A stretch of DNA of 7,676 nucleotides from Thermomonas sp. (GTDB lineage Bacteria; Pseudomonadota; Gammaproteobacteria; Xanthomonadales; Xanthomonadaceae), in NCBI GenBank assembly GCA_024711415.1, contig JANJSW010000200.1, positions 1 to 7,676 on the forward strand. The letters run 5' to 3'. The notes under the pieces were generated by a model. That model made no database searches. It worked only from the letters and a program-made list of their open reading frames with translations, and was not told the origin of the DNA. Each line of letters starts with the position of its first letter. Positions within the stretch are counted from its first letter, which is position 1. Below are positions 1 to 6,455 of this stretch, one piece after another. Made by a program: the position numbers and the translations under genes.

Positions 1-1016
1 TGGCCGGCGAGAACGTGGATACCCCGGTGGAGCCGGCCAGCATCACCAAGGTGATGACCAGCTACGTGATCGCCGCGGAAATGGCCGCCGGCAAGATCAA
101 GCCCACAGACCCGGTGATGATGAGCGAACACGCCTGGCGCAGCGGCGGCGCAGGCACCGACGGCAGCTACAGCGGCTTCGAGGTCAACAAGACCGCGCCG
201 CTGGAGCAGATGGAAAAAGGCATGGTGGTGCAGTCCGGCAACGACGCCGCGATCGCCCTGGCCGAGCACGTCGCCGGCAGCGAGCAGGCGTTCGCCCAGC
301 TGATGAACGCCTACGCCAAGAAGATCGGGATGAAGGCCTCCCACTTCGTCAACCCGCACGGGCTGACCGCCGAGGGCCATGTCACCACCGCGCACGACCT
401 GGCGCTGCTGGGGCGCGCGCTGATCCGTGACTTCCCCGAGGCGTACTCGTACAACAAGATCAAGGAATTCACCGTCGGCCCGATCACCCAGCCCAACCGC
501 AACCTGCTGCTGTGGCGCGACGCGTCGGTGGACGGCATCAAGACCGGCCACACCTCGGCGGCCGGCTACTGCCTGATGGCCTCGGCCAAGCGCGGCGACC
601 AGCGCCTGATCACCGTGGTGATGGGCGATACCAGCGAGAACCAGCGCGCGGTGGATTCGCAGGCGCTGCTCAACTGGGGCTTCCGTTTCCACGAAACCCA
701 CCGCCTGTACGAGGCCGGCAAGGCGCTGGCCTCGCCGAAGGTGTGGAAGGGCGCGGAAAACGTGGTCCAGGTGGGCGTGGCGCAGCCGCTGCTGGTCACC
801 ACCGCGCGCGGCAAGTACGACCGCCTGAAGGCCGCCATGGACCTGCCGAAGTCGCTGGTCGCGCCGATCGCCAAGGGCCAGAAGATCGGCACGGTGAAGG
901 TGACCCTGGACGGCAAGCTGGTGGCGCAGGCGCCGCTGGTGGCGGTGAGCGCGGTGGAAGAGGGCGGCTTCTTCAAGCGCCTGTGGCACGAGCTGCTGAT
1001 GTGGTGGCAGGGCTGA
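1..1016 (+). CDS. dacA: D-alanyl-D-alanine carboxypeptidase (PBP5/6 family), 5' truncated by the window edge
   Basis: This is a periplasmic, membrane-anchored DD-carboxypeptidase that removes the terminal D-Ala from peptidoglycan pentapeptides. The readable frame begins at base 3 and gives 337 residues. All three active-site motifs of the serine penicillin-binding fold are present: SxxK as SITK (bases 39-50), SxN as SGN (234-242) and KTG (540-548). Their spacing (65 and 167 residues from the nucleophile) is close to E. coli PBP5 (Ser44, Ser110, Lys213). A PBP5 C-terminal beta domain follows. The last ~15 residues (FFKRLWHELLMWW) form the amphipathic inner-membrane anchor typical of PBP5/6. 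By comparison with PBP5, roughly 55-60 residues including the signal peptide lie upstream of the window. The first in-frame GTG (base 15) is inside the conserved domain and is not the true start. The neighbouring ybeD-lipB-lipA order matches the E. coli dacA locus; Xanthomonads often label this gene dacC. The family is secure; choosing between dacA and dacC is nomenclature. Confidence 0.95.
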   Translation, partial: AGENVDTPVEPASITKVMTSYVIAAEMAAGKIKPTDPVMMSEHAWRSGGAGTDGSYSGFEVNKTAPLEQMEKGMVVQSGNDAAIALAEHVAGSEQAFAQLMNAYAKKIGMKASHFVNPHGLTAEGHVTTAHDLALLGRALIRDFPEAYSYNKIKEFTVGPITQPNRNLLLWRDASVDGIKTGHTSAAGYCLMASAKRGDQRLITVVMGDTSENQRAVDSQALLNWGFRFHETHRLYEAGKALASPKVWKGAENVVQVGVAQPLLVTTARGKYDRLKAAMDLPKSLVAPIAKGQKIGTVKVTLDGKLVAQAPLVAVSAVEEGGFFKRLWHELLMWWQG

Positions 1017-1030
1017 GCCCGCCCCGGCTG

Positions 1031-1056
1031 CCCGCGCGCGGCGCCGCCGCGCAGGG
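1031..1056 (+). terminator. GC-rich stem-loop after dacA, possible terminator
   Basis: A perfect 7-bp inverted repeat, GCGCGGC (1036-1042) and GCCGCGC (1046-1052), encloses a 3-base GCC loop. CCC (1031-1033) and GGG (1054-1056) can extend it across a small internal loop. It starts 15 bases after the dacA stop and ends just before the -35 element proposed for ybeD. No T-run follows, so it is not a canonical intrinsic terminator. It may simply stabilise the dacA 3' end, or be chance in such GC-rich DNA. Confidence 0.35.
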
Positions 1057-1085
1057 TTGGGGAAGCCCCGCCGCGTCCCCATAAT
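1057..1085 (+). promoter_or_regulatory. Predicted sigma70-type promoter giving a leaderless ybeD-lipB transcript
   Basis: The -35 is TTGGGG (1057-1062), followed by a 17-base spacer and a -10 of CATAAT (1080-1085, 5 of 6 to consensus). Only 6 bases (1086-1091) separate the -10 from the ybeD ATG at 1092. Transcription should therefore start at or within a base or so of the A of the start codon. No Shine-Dalgarno sequence is visible before the ATG, as expected for a leaderless message. The -10 stands out as an AT-rich island in very GC-rich DNA. The same geometry recurs before lipA. Confidence 0.6.
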
Positions 1086-1091
1086 GCGTGC

Positions 1092-1373
1092 ATGAACACG
1101 ATCCATTCCGACAATCCCGAGCACGGCTTCCAGTTCCCCGGCACCTTCGAGCTGTCGGCGATGGGTCCCGCCGACAAGCATCTGGAATCCGACCTGCCGC
1201 AGCACCTGCTGGCCGCCGGCATCGACGTGCTGCACGAAGACGTGACCTGGCGGCATTCGACCAACGGCAAGTACGTGTCGGTGCGGATCTCGTTCCGCGC
1301 CCGCTCGCGCGAGGAATACGATCGCGCCCACGCCGCCCTGCGCGACCATCCGGAAGTGAAGTGGACGCTGTGA
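1092..1373 (+). CDS. ybeD: DUF493 / YbeD family protein
   Basis: This small soluble protein (93 aa; E. coli YbeD is 87 aa) belongs to the DUF493 family (Pfam PF04359), which has an ACT-like alpha/beta fold and no firmly assigned biochemical role. Family features visible are the N-terminal [11 protein letters not shown] stretch (15-25; E. coli FPTPFTYKVMG), the central block [15 protein letters not shown] (56-70; E. coli SSKGNYHSVSITINA), and a C-terminal helix and strand ending EVKWTL. The ATG at 1092 gives the full domain and lies 6 bases after a -10 hexamer, without a ribosome binding site. Its stop codon overlaps the lipB GTG start (GTGA, 1370-1373), so translation of the two is probably coupled. 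The position between dacA and lipB matches Enterobacteria, so a role linked to lipoylation is an attractive inference. Family assignment is confident; function is unknown. Confidence 0.93.
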   Translation: MNTIHSDNPEHGFQFPGTFELSAMGPADKHLESDLPQHLLAAGIDVLHEDVTWRHSTNGKYVSVRISFRARSREEYDRAHAALRDHPEVKWTL

Positions 1374-2071
1374 GCCCCGTCGGGCTTCTCCCCGCCTGCG
1401 CGGAAAAGGGGCGGAACGCGGACGAGGCGCGCCCCGCCATCGCCCGCGACCTCGGCCGCCGCCCCTACGAGCCGGTCTGGCGCGCCATGCAGGCGTTCAC
1501 CGACGCGCGTGCTGAAAACAGCGTCGACGAGCTGTGGCTGGTCGAGCACGAGCCGGTGTTCACCCTCGGCCAGGCCGGCAAGCCCGAACACGTGCTGATG
1601 CCGGGCGACATCCCGGTACTCCACGTCGATCGCGGCGGGCAGGTGACCTACCACGGTCCCGGGCAACTCGTCGCCTACCCGCTGCTCGACCTGAAGCGGC
1701 TGAAGATCGGCGTGCGCGACTACGTTTGCCGGATCGAGCAGGCCATCATCGACACCCTCGACGAATGGAACATCGGCGCCTCGCGCAAGGACGGTGCGCC
1801 CGGCGTGTACGTCAACGGCGCCAAGATCGCCTCGCTGGGCATCCGCGTGCGCCGCGGCTGCACCTTCCATGGGCTGGCCTTCAACATCGAAGGCTGCAGC
1901 ACCGCCGCGTTCGCGCGGATCAATCCCTGCGGCTACGCCGGCCTGCAGGTGGTGGCGCTGTCCGACCTCGGCGGGCCGTCGTCGCTGGATGCGGTGAAAC
2001 CGGTGCTGCTGGAACAGCTGGGCCGGCAGTTCGGGCTGGCATGGCGGCACGAGGCCGCGGCGCCGGCCTGA
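1370..2071 (+). CDS. lipB: Octanoyl-[acyl-carrier-protein]-protein N-octanoyltransferase LipB
   Basis: LipB transfers octanoyl from acyl carrier protein to the acceptor lysine of lipoyl domains (2-oxoacid dehydrogenase E2 subunits, GcvH), the first step of de novo cytoplasmic lipoate assembly. The protein has 233 aa. Visible family blocks are [17 protein letters not shown] (55-71), [12 protein letters not shown] (88-99), [15 protein letters not shown] (143-157) with catalytic Lys152, [10 protein letters not shown] (163-172), and INPCGYAG (184-191) with catalytic Cys187. The start is the GTG overlapping the ybeD stop. It is the only ATG, GTG or TTG in frame between that overlap and the conserved domain, and GTGGA lies 4 bases upstream. 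The longer frame reaching back to base 1088 reads through ybeD and is not credible. Compared with E. coli LipB, whose conserved region begins about ten residues in, roughly 17 extra N-terminal residues are present; their DNA resembles a decayed repeat (see findings). The enzyme should be functional. Confidence 0.96.
   Translation: MSPVGLLPACAEKGRNADEARPAIARDLGRRPYEPVWRAMQAFTDARAENSVDELWLVEHEPVFTLGQAGKPEHVLMPGDIPVLHVDRGGQVTYHGPGQLVAYPLLDLKRLKIGVRDYVCRIEQAIIDTLDEWNIGASRKDGAPGVYVNGAKIASLGIRVRRGCTFHGLAFNIEGCSTAAFARINPCGYAGLQVVALSDLGGPSSLDAVKPVLLEQLGRQFGLAWRHEAAAPA
1381..1432 (+). repeat. Possible decayed Xanthomonad intergenic palindromic repeat inside the lipB 5' end
   Basis: The DNA encoding LipB residues 5-21 carries a C/T-rich arm (CTTCTCCCCGC, 1385-1395), a short CTGC loop (1396-1399) and an A/G-rich arm (GCGGAAAAGGGG, 1400-1411). 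A GCGGAACGCG-GACGAGG-CGCGC tail follows. This order resembles abundant intergenic palindromes of Xanthomonas/Stenotrophomonas genomes (CCCTTCTCCC, GCTTGCG, GGAGAAGG, then a GATGAGG-like tail), as recalled and not aligned. The core CCGC/GCGG (1392-1395 with 1400-1403) pairs perfectly, while the outer stem pairs only with bulges and mismatches, so it would be a degenerate copy. It could also be ordinary GC-rich coding sequence. Confidence 0.3.
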
Positions 2072-2073
2072 AC

Positions 2074-2102
2074 CTGACCGCTGGCGCGATGTGCGCGATA
2101 AT
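2074..2102 (+). promoter_or_regulatory. Predicted sigma70-type promoter giving a leaderless lipA transcript
   Basis: The -35 is CTGACC (2074-2079, 4 of 6 to consensus), the spacer is 17 bases and the -10 is GATAAT (2097-2102, 5 of 6). Six bases (2103-2108) separate the -10 from the lipA ATG at 2109, so the message should begin at the start codon. No Shine-Dalgarno sequence is seen, and no room exists for one downstream of the predicted start site. The promoter fills almost the whole 37-base gap between lipB and lipA, and allows lipA expression independent of lipB. Confidence 0.6.
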
Positions 2103-2108
2103 CGCGCC

Positions 2109-3125
2109 ATGAGCACTCCCCCCCGCAGCATCCCGCTCGCCGTCGTCGACGGTGCGGCCTCCCTCGAGCCCGGCGTGCGCCAGGTCGCCGACCAGAAGAT
2201 CGCCCGCTCGCCGGTGCAGTTCGCCGACGCGCCGACCCTGCGCAAACCCAGCTGGATCCGCGTGCGCATTCCCAGCGGCAACGCGGTGCAGACGCTCAAG
2301 GCCAAGCTGCGCGAGAACAGGCTGGTGACGGTCTGCGAGGAGGCCAGCTGCCCCAACATCCACGAGTGCTTCAGCCACGGCACCGCCACCTTCATGATCC
2401 TCGGCGAGGTCTGCACCCGCCGCTGCAGCTTCTGCGACGTGGCCCACGGCAGGCCCAAGCCGCCGGACCCGGTGGAGCCGCTGCGGCTGGCGCAGACGGT
2501 CAAGGACATGGGCCTGCGCTACGTGGTGGTCACCAGCGTGGACCGCGACGACCTGCGCGATGGCGGCGCCGGCCACTTCGTGGACTGCATCGCCGCCATC
2601 CGCGAAATCGCGCCGGGCACGAAGATCGAGATCCTGACCCCGGACTTCCGCGGCAAGGGCCGGATGGAGCGCGCGCTGGAGATCCTCGCGCTCAATCCGC
2701 CGGACGTGTTCAACCACAACGTCGAAACCGTGCCGGATCTGTACCGGAACGTGCGCCCGGGCGCCGACTACCAGTGGTCGCTGACCCTGCTGCAGAAGTT
2801 CAAGCAGCAGCATCCGGCCATCCCGACCAAGTCCGGCATCATGCTGGGCCTGGGCGAGACCATGGAGCAGGTGCAGGCCACCCTGCGCGACCTGCGCGCG
2901 CACGACGTCGAGATGGTCACCATCGGCCAGTATCTGCAGCCCAGCGCCCACCACCACCCGGTGCTGCGCTACTGGACGCCGGAGGAGTACCAGCAGCTGG
3001 CCGATTACGGCAATGCGCTGGGCTTCGCCCACGTCGCCTCCGGGCCGATGGTGCGCTCCAGCTACCACGCCGACCGGCAGGCCGCCGCCCGTCTGGGTGC
3101 CGGCGAGGGCCGTGCGTCGGACTGA
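2109..3125 (+). CDS. lipA: Lipoyl synthase LipA (radical SAM)
   Basis: LipA inserts two sulfurs at C6 and C8 of protein-bound octanoyl, completing lipoate made from the LipB product. The protein has 338 aa. It carries both expected iron-sulfur sites: the auxiliary cluster motif C-x4-C-x5-C at Cys76, Cys81 and Cys87 ([13 protein letters not shown]), and the radical SAM motif C-x3-C-x2-C at Cys102, Cys106 and Cys109 (CTRRCSFC). The C-terminal RSSY motif (316-319) provides the serine ligand of the auxiliary cluster. Other conserved blocks are VTSVDRDDL (141-149), HNVETV (203-208) and IMLGLGE (244-250). I chose the ATG at 2109, not the GTG at 2091, because 2109 sits exactly 6 bases after a -10 hexamer and 2091 lies upstream of it. 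The ~45 residues before the conserved RKPSWIRV region form a plausible proteobacterial N-terminal extension. lipA lies directly after lipB with no ybeF-type regulator between. Confidence 0.97.
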   Translation: MSTPPRSIPLAVVDGAASLEPGVRQVADQKIARSPVQFADAPTLRKPSWIRVRIPSGNAVQTLKAKLRENRLVTVCEEASCPNIHECFSHGTATFMILGEVCTRRCSFCDVAHGRPKPPDPVEPLRLAQTVKDMGLRYVVVTSVDRDDLRDGGAGHFVDCIAAIREIAPGTKIEILTPDFRGKGRMERALEILALNPPDVFNHNVETVPDLYRNVRPGADYQWSLTLLQKFKQQHPAIPTKSGIMLGLGETMEQVQATLRDLRAHDVEMVTIGQYLQPSAHHHPVLRYWTPEEYQQLADYGNALGFAHVASGPMVRSSYHADRQAAARLGAGEGRASD

Positions 3126-3146
3126 GGCGCGGGCGTGGAGGTGGCG

Positions 3147-3177
3147 TTCACAAAGGGCGCGGCCGGGCGGGTAGAGT
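3147..3177 (+). promoter_or_regulatory. Possible promoter for prc
   Basis: TTCACA (3147-3152, 5 of 6 to the -35 consensus) is followed, after a rather long 19-base spacer, by TAGAGT (3172-3177, 4 of 6 to the -10 consensus). Transcription would start near 3184 and leave a leader of about 97 bases before the prc ATG. The spacer is longer than the usual 16-18 bases, so the call is tentative. The 155-base lipA-prc gap is the longest intergenic space in the window and is where a promoter would be expected. Confidence 0.35.
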
Positions 3178-3187
3178 GGGATGGAAC

Positions 3188-3216
3188 GCAGTGGTGCAAC
3201 TTCCAGCACTGTTGCG
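3188..3216 (+). other. Alternative stem-loops in the prc leader
   Basis: Two or three overlapping stems compete for the same bases. One 10-bp stem (3188-3197 with 3206-3215) includes three G-U pairs in RNA. A second pairs CAGTG (3189-3193) with CACTG (3207-3211). A third pairs GCAAC (3196-3200) with GTTGC (3211-3215). They would lie at the very 5' end of the transcript if the promoter call is right. No known riboswitch or protein-binding element is recognised. Confidence 0.25.
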
Positions 3217-3280
3217 GGGTCGAAACCTTCGCCATCCTGCCCGTGTACCTCCCACAGCGGCCCCACGCCGCGGAATCCAG

Positions 3281-5464
3281 ATGATCCGCAATCGCCCCTT
3301 GATCGTTCTGTCCATTGCCGTGGCGCTGGCCACCCCGCTGGCGCTGCTGGCCGGCAGCAGCGACCTCGCGCTGGCGTCCGGCCCCACCCAGGACCAGTCC
3401 ACCACCGCGCGCATGGTCCACGGGCTGCTGTCCGACAGTCGCTACGCCTACCGGCCGCGCGCGCTGGACGACGCGCTCTCGCGCGAGGTCCTCACCGAAT
3501 ACCTGAAGACGCTCGACCCCGGCAAGGTGTTCCTGACCGCGCAGGACGTGGCTGGCTTCCAGCGCTATGCCACCACCCTGGACGATGCGATCAAGAGCGG
3601 CCAGGTGGATCCGGCGTGGACGATCTTTGCCACCTACCGGCAGCGGGTGGAAGACCGCATCGGCTATGCACGCGGGCTGCTCAAGGGCGAGTTCGATTTC
3701 ACCAGGGACGAGCGCTACCAGTACGACCGCGAGGACGCGCCGTGGGCCGAACCGGCGGCGCTGGACACGCTGTGGCGGCAGTCGGTGAAGAACGACTGGC
3801 TGCGCCTGAAGCTGGCCGGCAAGCCGGCCGACGAGATCCGCAAGACCCTCGACAAGCGCTATGCCAACCTGCTGACCAGCGTGCGCGAGCTGAAGGGCGA
3901 GGAGGTGTTCCAGAGCTTCCTCAACGCCTATGCCGGCAGCATCGATCCGCATACCGATTACATGACCCCGCGCAGTGCGGAGAACTTCAACCTGTCGATG
4001 TCCAATTCGCTGGAAGGCATCGGCGCGGTGCTGTTCCGCCAGGACGACGTAGTGGTGGTGCGCGAGGTGGTGCCGGGCGGGCCGGCGGCGCGCAGCGGCC
4101 GATTGAAGCCGGGTGACCGCATCGTCGGCGTCGGCCAGGGCAACACCGGCGAGATCAAGGACGTGATCGGCTGGCGCATCGACGACGTGGTGGCGCTGAT
4201 CCGCGGCACCCCCGACACCCAGGTGCGGTTGGACGTGGTGGCCGCCGAAGCGCCGCTGGACAGCAAGCCGCAGACCCTGCAGCTGACCCGCGCCAAGGTG
4301 CGCCTGGAGGATGCGCGCGCCAAGGCCGAGACCATCATCGTGCCGGCGGGCAGCGACGCGCCGGCGCGCCGGATCGGCGTGATCAAGCTGCCGGGCTTCT
4401 ACCAGGACTTCGAGGCGCGCCGCCGCAACGAGGCCAACTACGCCTCGGCCACCCGCGACGTGGCGAAGATGCTGGTCGACTTCCGTGCGCAGAAGGTCGA
4501 TGGCGTGGTGCTGGACCTGCGCGGCAACGGCGGCGGTTCGCTGACCGAGGCGGTGGAACTGACCGGACTGTTCATCGACAAGGGTCCGGTGGTGCAGGTG
4601 CGCGAATCCGGCGGCCGGGTCAACGTGCAGTACGACCAGGACGCGGGCGTGGCCTGGGCCGGCCCGCTGGCGGTGCTGATCAACCGCGGCTCGGCTTCCG
4701 CTTCGGAAATCGTGGCCGGCGCGATCAAGGACTACGGGCGCGGCCTGGTGATCGGCGAGACCACTTTCGGCAAGGGCACCGTGCAGACCATGGTCGACCT
4801 GGATCGCTGGCCGGCCAACGAGAAGCCGCGCTTCGGCGAGGTCAAGCTGACCGTGGCGCAGTTCTTCCGTCCGGACGGCAGCAGCACCCAGAACAAGGGC
4901 GTGGCGCCGGACGTGGCGTTCCCGGCCAGCGTGGATGCCGCCGACTTCGGCGAAAGCACTTATCCCAACGCGCTGCCGTGGACGCGGATCGCGGCCGCGC
5001 CGCACGCGCGCTATGGCAACTTCGCGCCGCTGCTGGGCCAGCTGCAGGCGCGCCATCAGGCGCGCTCTGCCAAGGACGTGGAGTTCCAGTGGTGGGCCGA
5101 GGACGTGCGCCGGTTCCGCGAGGAGCAGGCGAAGAAGTCGATCTCGCTCAACGAGGCCGAGCGCCGCGCCGAGCGCGACAAGTTCGACGCGCAGCGCAAG
5201 CAGCGCGCCGAGATTCGCGCCAACCTCGGCATCGAGCGCGATCCGCTGCTGGAGTCGCGCGCCGACGACGGCCTGGCCGCCGACGAGCGCAACGTCGCCG
5301 AATCGGTGGCGCGCGAGGAGGCGGCGAAGAAGGCCACCGACCCGCTGCTGCGCGAGTCCGCGGCGATCCTGGCCGATGCGGTGGCGCTGCTGGGCAAGGA
5401 CGCGGCGCTGGCGGCGCAGGTGCTGCCGGTCACCCGCAACGGTGCCGGGCACTGGGCCGACTGA
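3281..5464 (+). CDS. prc: Periplasmic tail-specific carboxy-terminal protease Prc/Tsp (peptidase S41A)
   Basis: This periplasmic serine protease recognises exposed nonpolar C-termini, including ssrA-tagged proteins; in E. coli it trims PBP3 and, with NlpI, degrades the endopeptidase MepS. The protein has 727 aa (E. coli Prc 682). A signal peptide covers residues 1-32 with likely cleavage after ALA. Then come the N-terminal Tsp domain (about 40-235), a PDZ domain (about 245-325, from GIGAVLF through GDRIVGV), and the S41 protease domain (about 360-545) with DLRGNGGGSL (412-421). Catalytic residues are Ser473 (in SASASE), Asp484 and Lys498 (TFGKGTVQ); their 11- and 14-residue spacing equals that of E. 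coli Ser430/Asp441/Lys455. A charged, helical C-terminal domain (about 575-727) of the DUF3340 type follows. The start at 3281 puts the signal peptide first and has GGAA 5 bases upstream. The open frame reaching back to 2366 is a shadow across lipA. A strong hairpin follows the stop. Confidence 0.96.
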   Translation: MIRNRPLIVLSIAVALATPLALLAGSSDLALASGPTQDQSTTARMVHGLLSDSRYAYRPRALDDALSREVLTEYLKTLDPGKVFLTAQDVAGFQRYATTLDDAIKSGQVDPAWTIFATYRQRVEDRIGYARGLLKGEFDFTRDERYQYDREDAPWAEPAALDTLWRQSVKNDWLRLKLAGKPADEIRKTLDKRYANLLTSVRELKGEEVFQSFLNAYAGSIDPHTDYMTPRSAENFNLSMSNSLEGIGAVLFRQDDVVVVREVVPGGPAARSGRLKPGDRIVGVGQGNTGEIKDVIGWRIDDVVALIRGTPDTQVRLDVVAAEAPLDSKPQTLQLTRAKVRLEDARAKAETIIVPAGSDAPARRIGVIKLPGFYQDFEARRRNEANYASATRDVAKMLVDFRAQKVDGVVLDLRGNGGGSLTEAVELTGLFIDKGPVVQVRESGGRVNVQYDQDAGVAWAGPLAVLINRGSASASEIVAGAIKDYGRGLVIGETTFGKGTVQTMVDLDRWPANEKPRFGEVKLTVAQFFRPDGSSTQNKGVAPDVAFPASVDAADFGESTYPNALPWTRIAAAPHARYGNFAPLLGQLQARHQARSAKDVEFQWWAEDVRRFREEQAKKSISLNEAERRAERDKFDAQRKQRAEIRANLGIERDPLLESRADDGLAADERNVAESVAREEAAKKATDPLLRESAAILADAVALLGKDAALAAQVLPVTRNGAGHWAD

Positions 5465-5495
5465 TCCGGCGCGCGCGTCTCCCTCATGTGTTTCT

Positions 5496-5526
5496 GGCGG
5501 GCACCTTCGGGTGCCCGCCGCTTTCT
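5496..5526 (+). terminator. Intrinsic terminator with UUCG tetraloop after prc
   Basis: GGCGGGCACC (5496-5505) and GGTGCCCGCC (5510-5519) are perfect 10-bp inverted arms around a TTCG loop. In RNA this gives the extra-stable C(UUCG)G tetraloop. A short, weak T-rich tail, GCTTTCT (5520-5526), follows. It begins 32 bases after the prc stop codon. The T-run lies on the + side only, so termination of + strand transcripts (prc) is the natural reading. Only 14 bases remain before the next ATG. Confidence 0.85.
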
Positions 5527-5540
5527 GCAAGGTCTGCTCG

Positions 5541-6455
5541 ATGTCTGCTTCCCACGTTTCCGCGGCGCCCGCCGCCCGCGTCGCGCTGGCGCTGGCGGCG
5601 GTGTATGTCATCTGGGGTTCCACCTACCTGGCCATCCGCTTTGCGCTGGAGGGCGGTTTCCCGCCGTTCCTGCTGGGCGGCGTGCGCTTCCTGATCGCAG
5701 GCTCGCTGATGTTCGCCTTCCTGCGCTGGCGCGGGGTGCCAGCGCCCACCCGCGCGCAGTGGCGCAACCTGGCGGTGATGGGCGTGCTGCTGCTGCTGAT
5801 GGGCAACGGACTGGTGAACTTCGGCGAGCAGAGCGTCTCGTCGGGGATGACCGCGGTGATCGTGTCCTCGTCGGCGCTGTGGATGGGCGTGTTCTCGGCG
5901 CTGCGCGGGCACCGGCCCAACGCGATGGAGTGGGCCGGGCTGTGCATCGGTTTCCTCGGCGTGCTGTGGCTGAGCGCCGGCGGCAGCCTGTCCGCCACCC
6001 CGGCGGGGCTGGTCGCGCTGCTGCTGGCGTCGCTGGCGTGGTCGTTCGGTTCGATCTGGAGCAAGGGCCGCGACCTGCCGTCGCCGTTCATGACCTCGGC
6101 CGGGCAGATGCTCTGCGGCGGCGTGGCGATGTGCCTGCTGGGCGGTGCGCTGGGCGAGCGCTTCCACGGCCTGCCCAGCGCGCACGCGATCGGCGCGTTC
6201 TGGTACCTGGTGGTGATGGGCTCGCTGGTCGGCTTCTCGGCCTACATCTGGCTGCTGCACCACGTGCGGCCGGCGCTGGCCACCAGCTATGCCTACGTCA
6301 ATCCGGCGATCGCGGTGGTGCTGGGCGCGCTGCTGGCGCACGAGCGCTTCGGCGCGCGCGAGTCGGTGGCGATGGCGGTGATCCTGCTGGGCGTGGTGAC
6401 CATCACCTTCGCGCGCACGGTCAAGGCCCGCCCGGCGGCCGGGGACGTCGCGTGA
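5541..6455 (+). CDS. yedA: EamA-family (DMT superfamily) exporter, YedA-like
   Basis: This inner-membrane permease of the drug/metabolite transporter superfamily has two EamA repeats and about ten transmembrane helices. Substrate is not predictable; YedA-type proteins are presumed exporters of metabolites or small toxic compounds. The protein has 304 aa (E. coli YedA 306). Close family matches are VYVIWGSTYLAIRFALE (21-37), GVRFLIAG (47-54), MGNGLVNFGEQSVSSG (87-102) and PALATSYAYVNPAIAVVLG (244-262, near-identical in E. coli YedA). The first EamA repeat covers about residues 15-146 and the second about 155-291. The ATG at 5541 has AAGG (5529-5532) 8 bases upstream and places a short polar tail before helix 1. 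Its stop overlaps the start of the RarD-like gene (GTGA). No promoter is evident between the prc terminator and this start, so expression may rely on read-through or on a promoter within prc. Confidence 0.9.
   Translation: MSASHVSAAPAARVALALAAVYVIWGSTYLAIRFALEGGFPPFLLGGVRFLIAGSLMFAFLRWRGVPAPTRAQWRNLAVMGVLLLLMGNGLVNFGEQSVSSGMTAVIVSSSALWMGVFSALRGHRPNAMEWAGLCIGFLGVLWLSAGGSLSATPAGLVALLLASLAWSFGSIWSKGRDLPSPFMTSAGQMLCGGVAMCLLGGALGERFHGLPSAHAIGAFWYLVVMGSLVGFSAYIWLLHHVRPALATSYAYVNPAIAVVLGALLAHERFGARESVAMAVILLGVVTITFARTVKARPAAGDVA

Noticed and set aside
1059..1069. Small GGGG-AAG-CCCC inverted repeat in the ybeD promoter region as an operator
   Set aside because: It has only four base pairs in very GC-rich DNA and partly overlaps the -35. 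No known regulator site is recognised.
1088..1369. Upstream extension of LipB to base 1088
   Set aside because: It reads through the ybeD gene in another frame. The GTG at 1370 overlapping the ybeD stop is the credible start.
566..2509. 647-codon open frame on the - strand across dacA, ybeD, lipB and the start of lipA
   Set aside because: It runs antisense to four recognised genes, shows no domain and has the compositional bias of a GC-rich shadow frame.
1920..3266. 448-codon open frame on the - strand opposite lipA
   Set aside because: It is a shadow of lipA, with no recognisable motif and a proline/arginine/alanine-rich tail.
2366..3280. In-frame N-terminal extension of Prc by about 305 residues, which would suggest a fusion protein
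   Set aside because: The extension is an out-of-frame reading of lipA. A signal peptide begins at 3281 and normal family length is obtained from there.
3062..5623. 853-codon open frame on the - strand opposite prc
   Set aside because: It lies antisense to a protease with intact domains and catalytic residues. Its translation is Arg/Ala/Gly/His/Val/Gln-rich low-complexity sequence with no recognisable family, as expected for a mirror frame in high-GC DNA.
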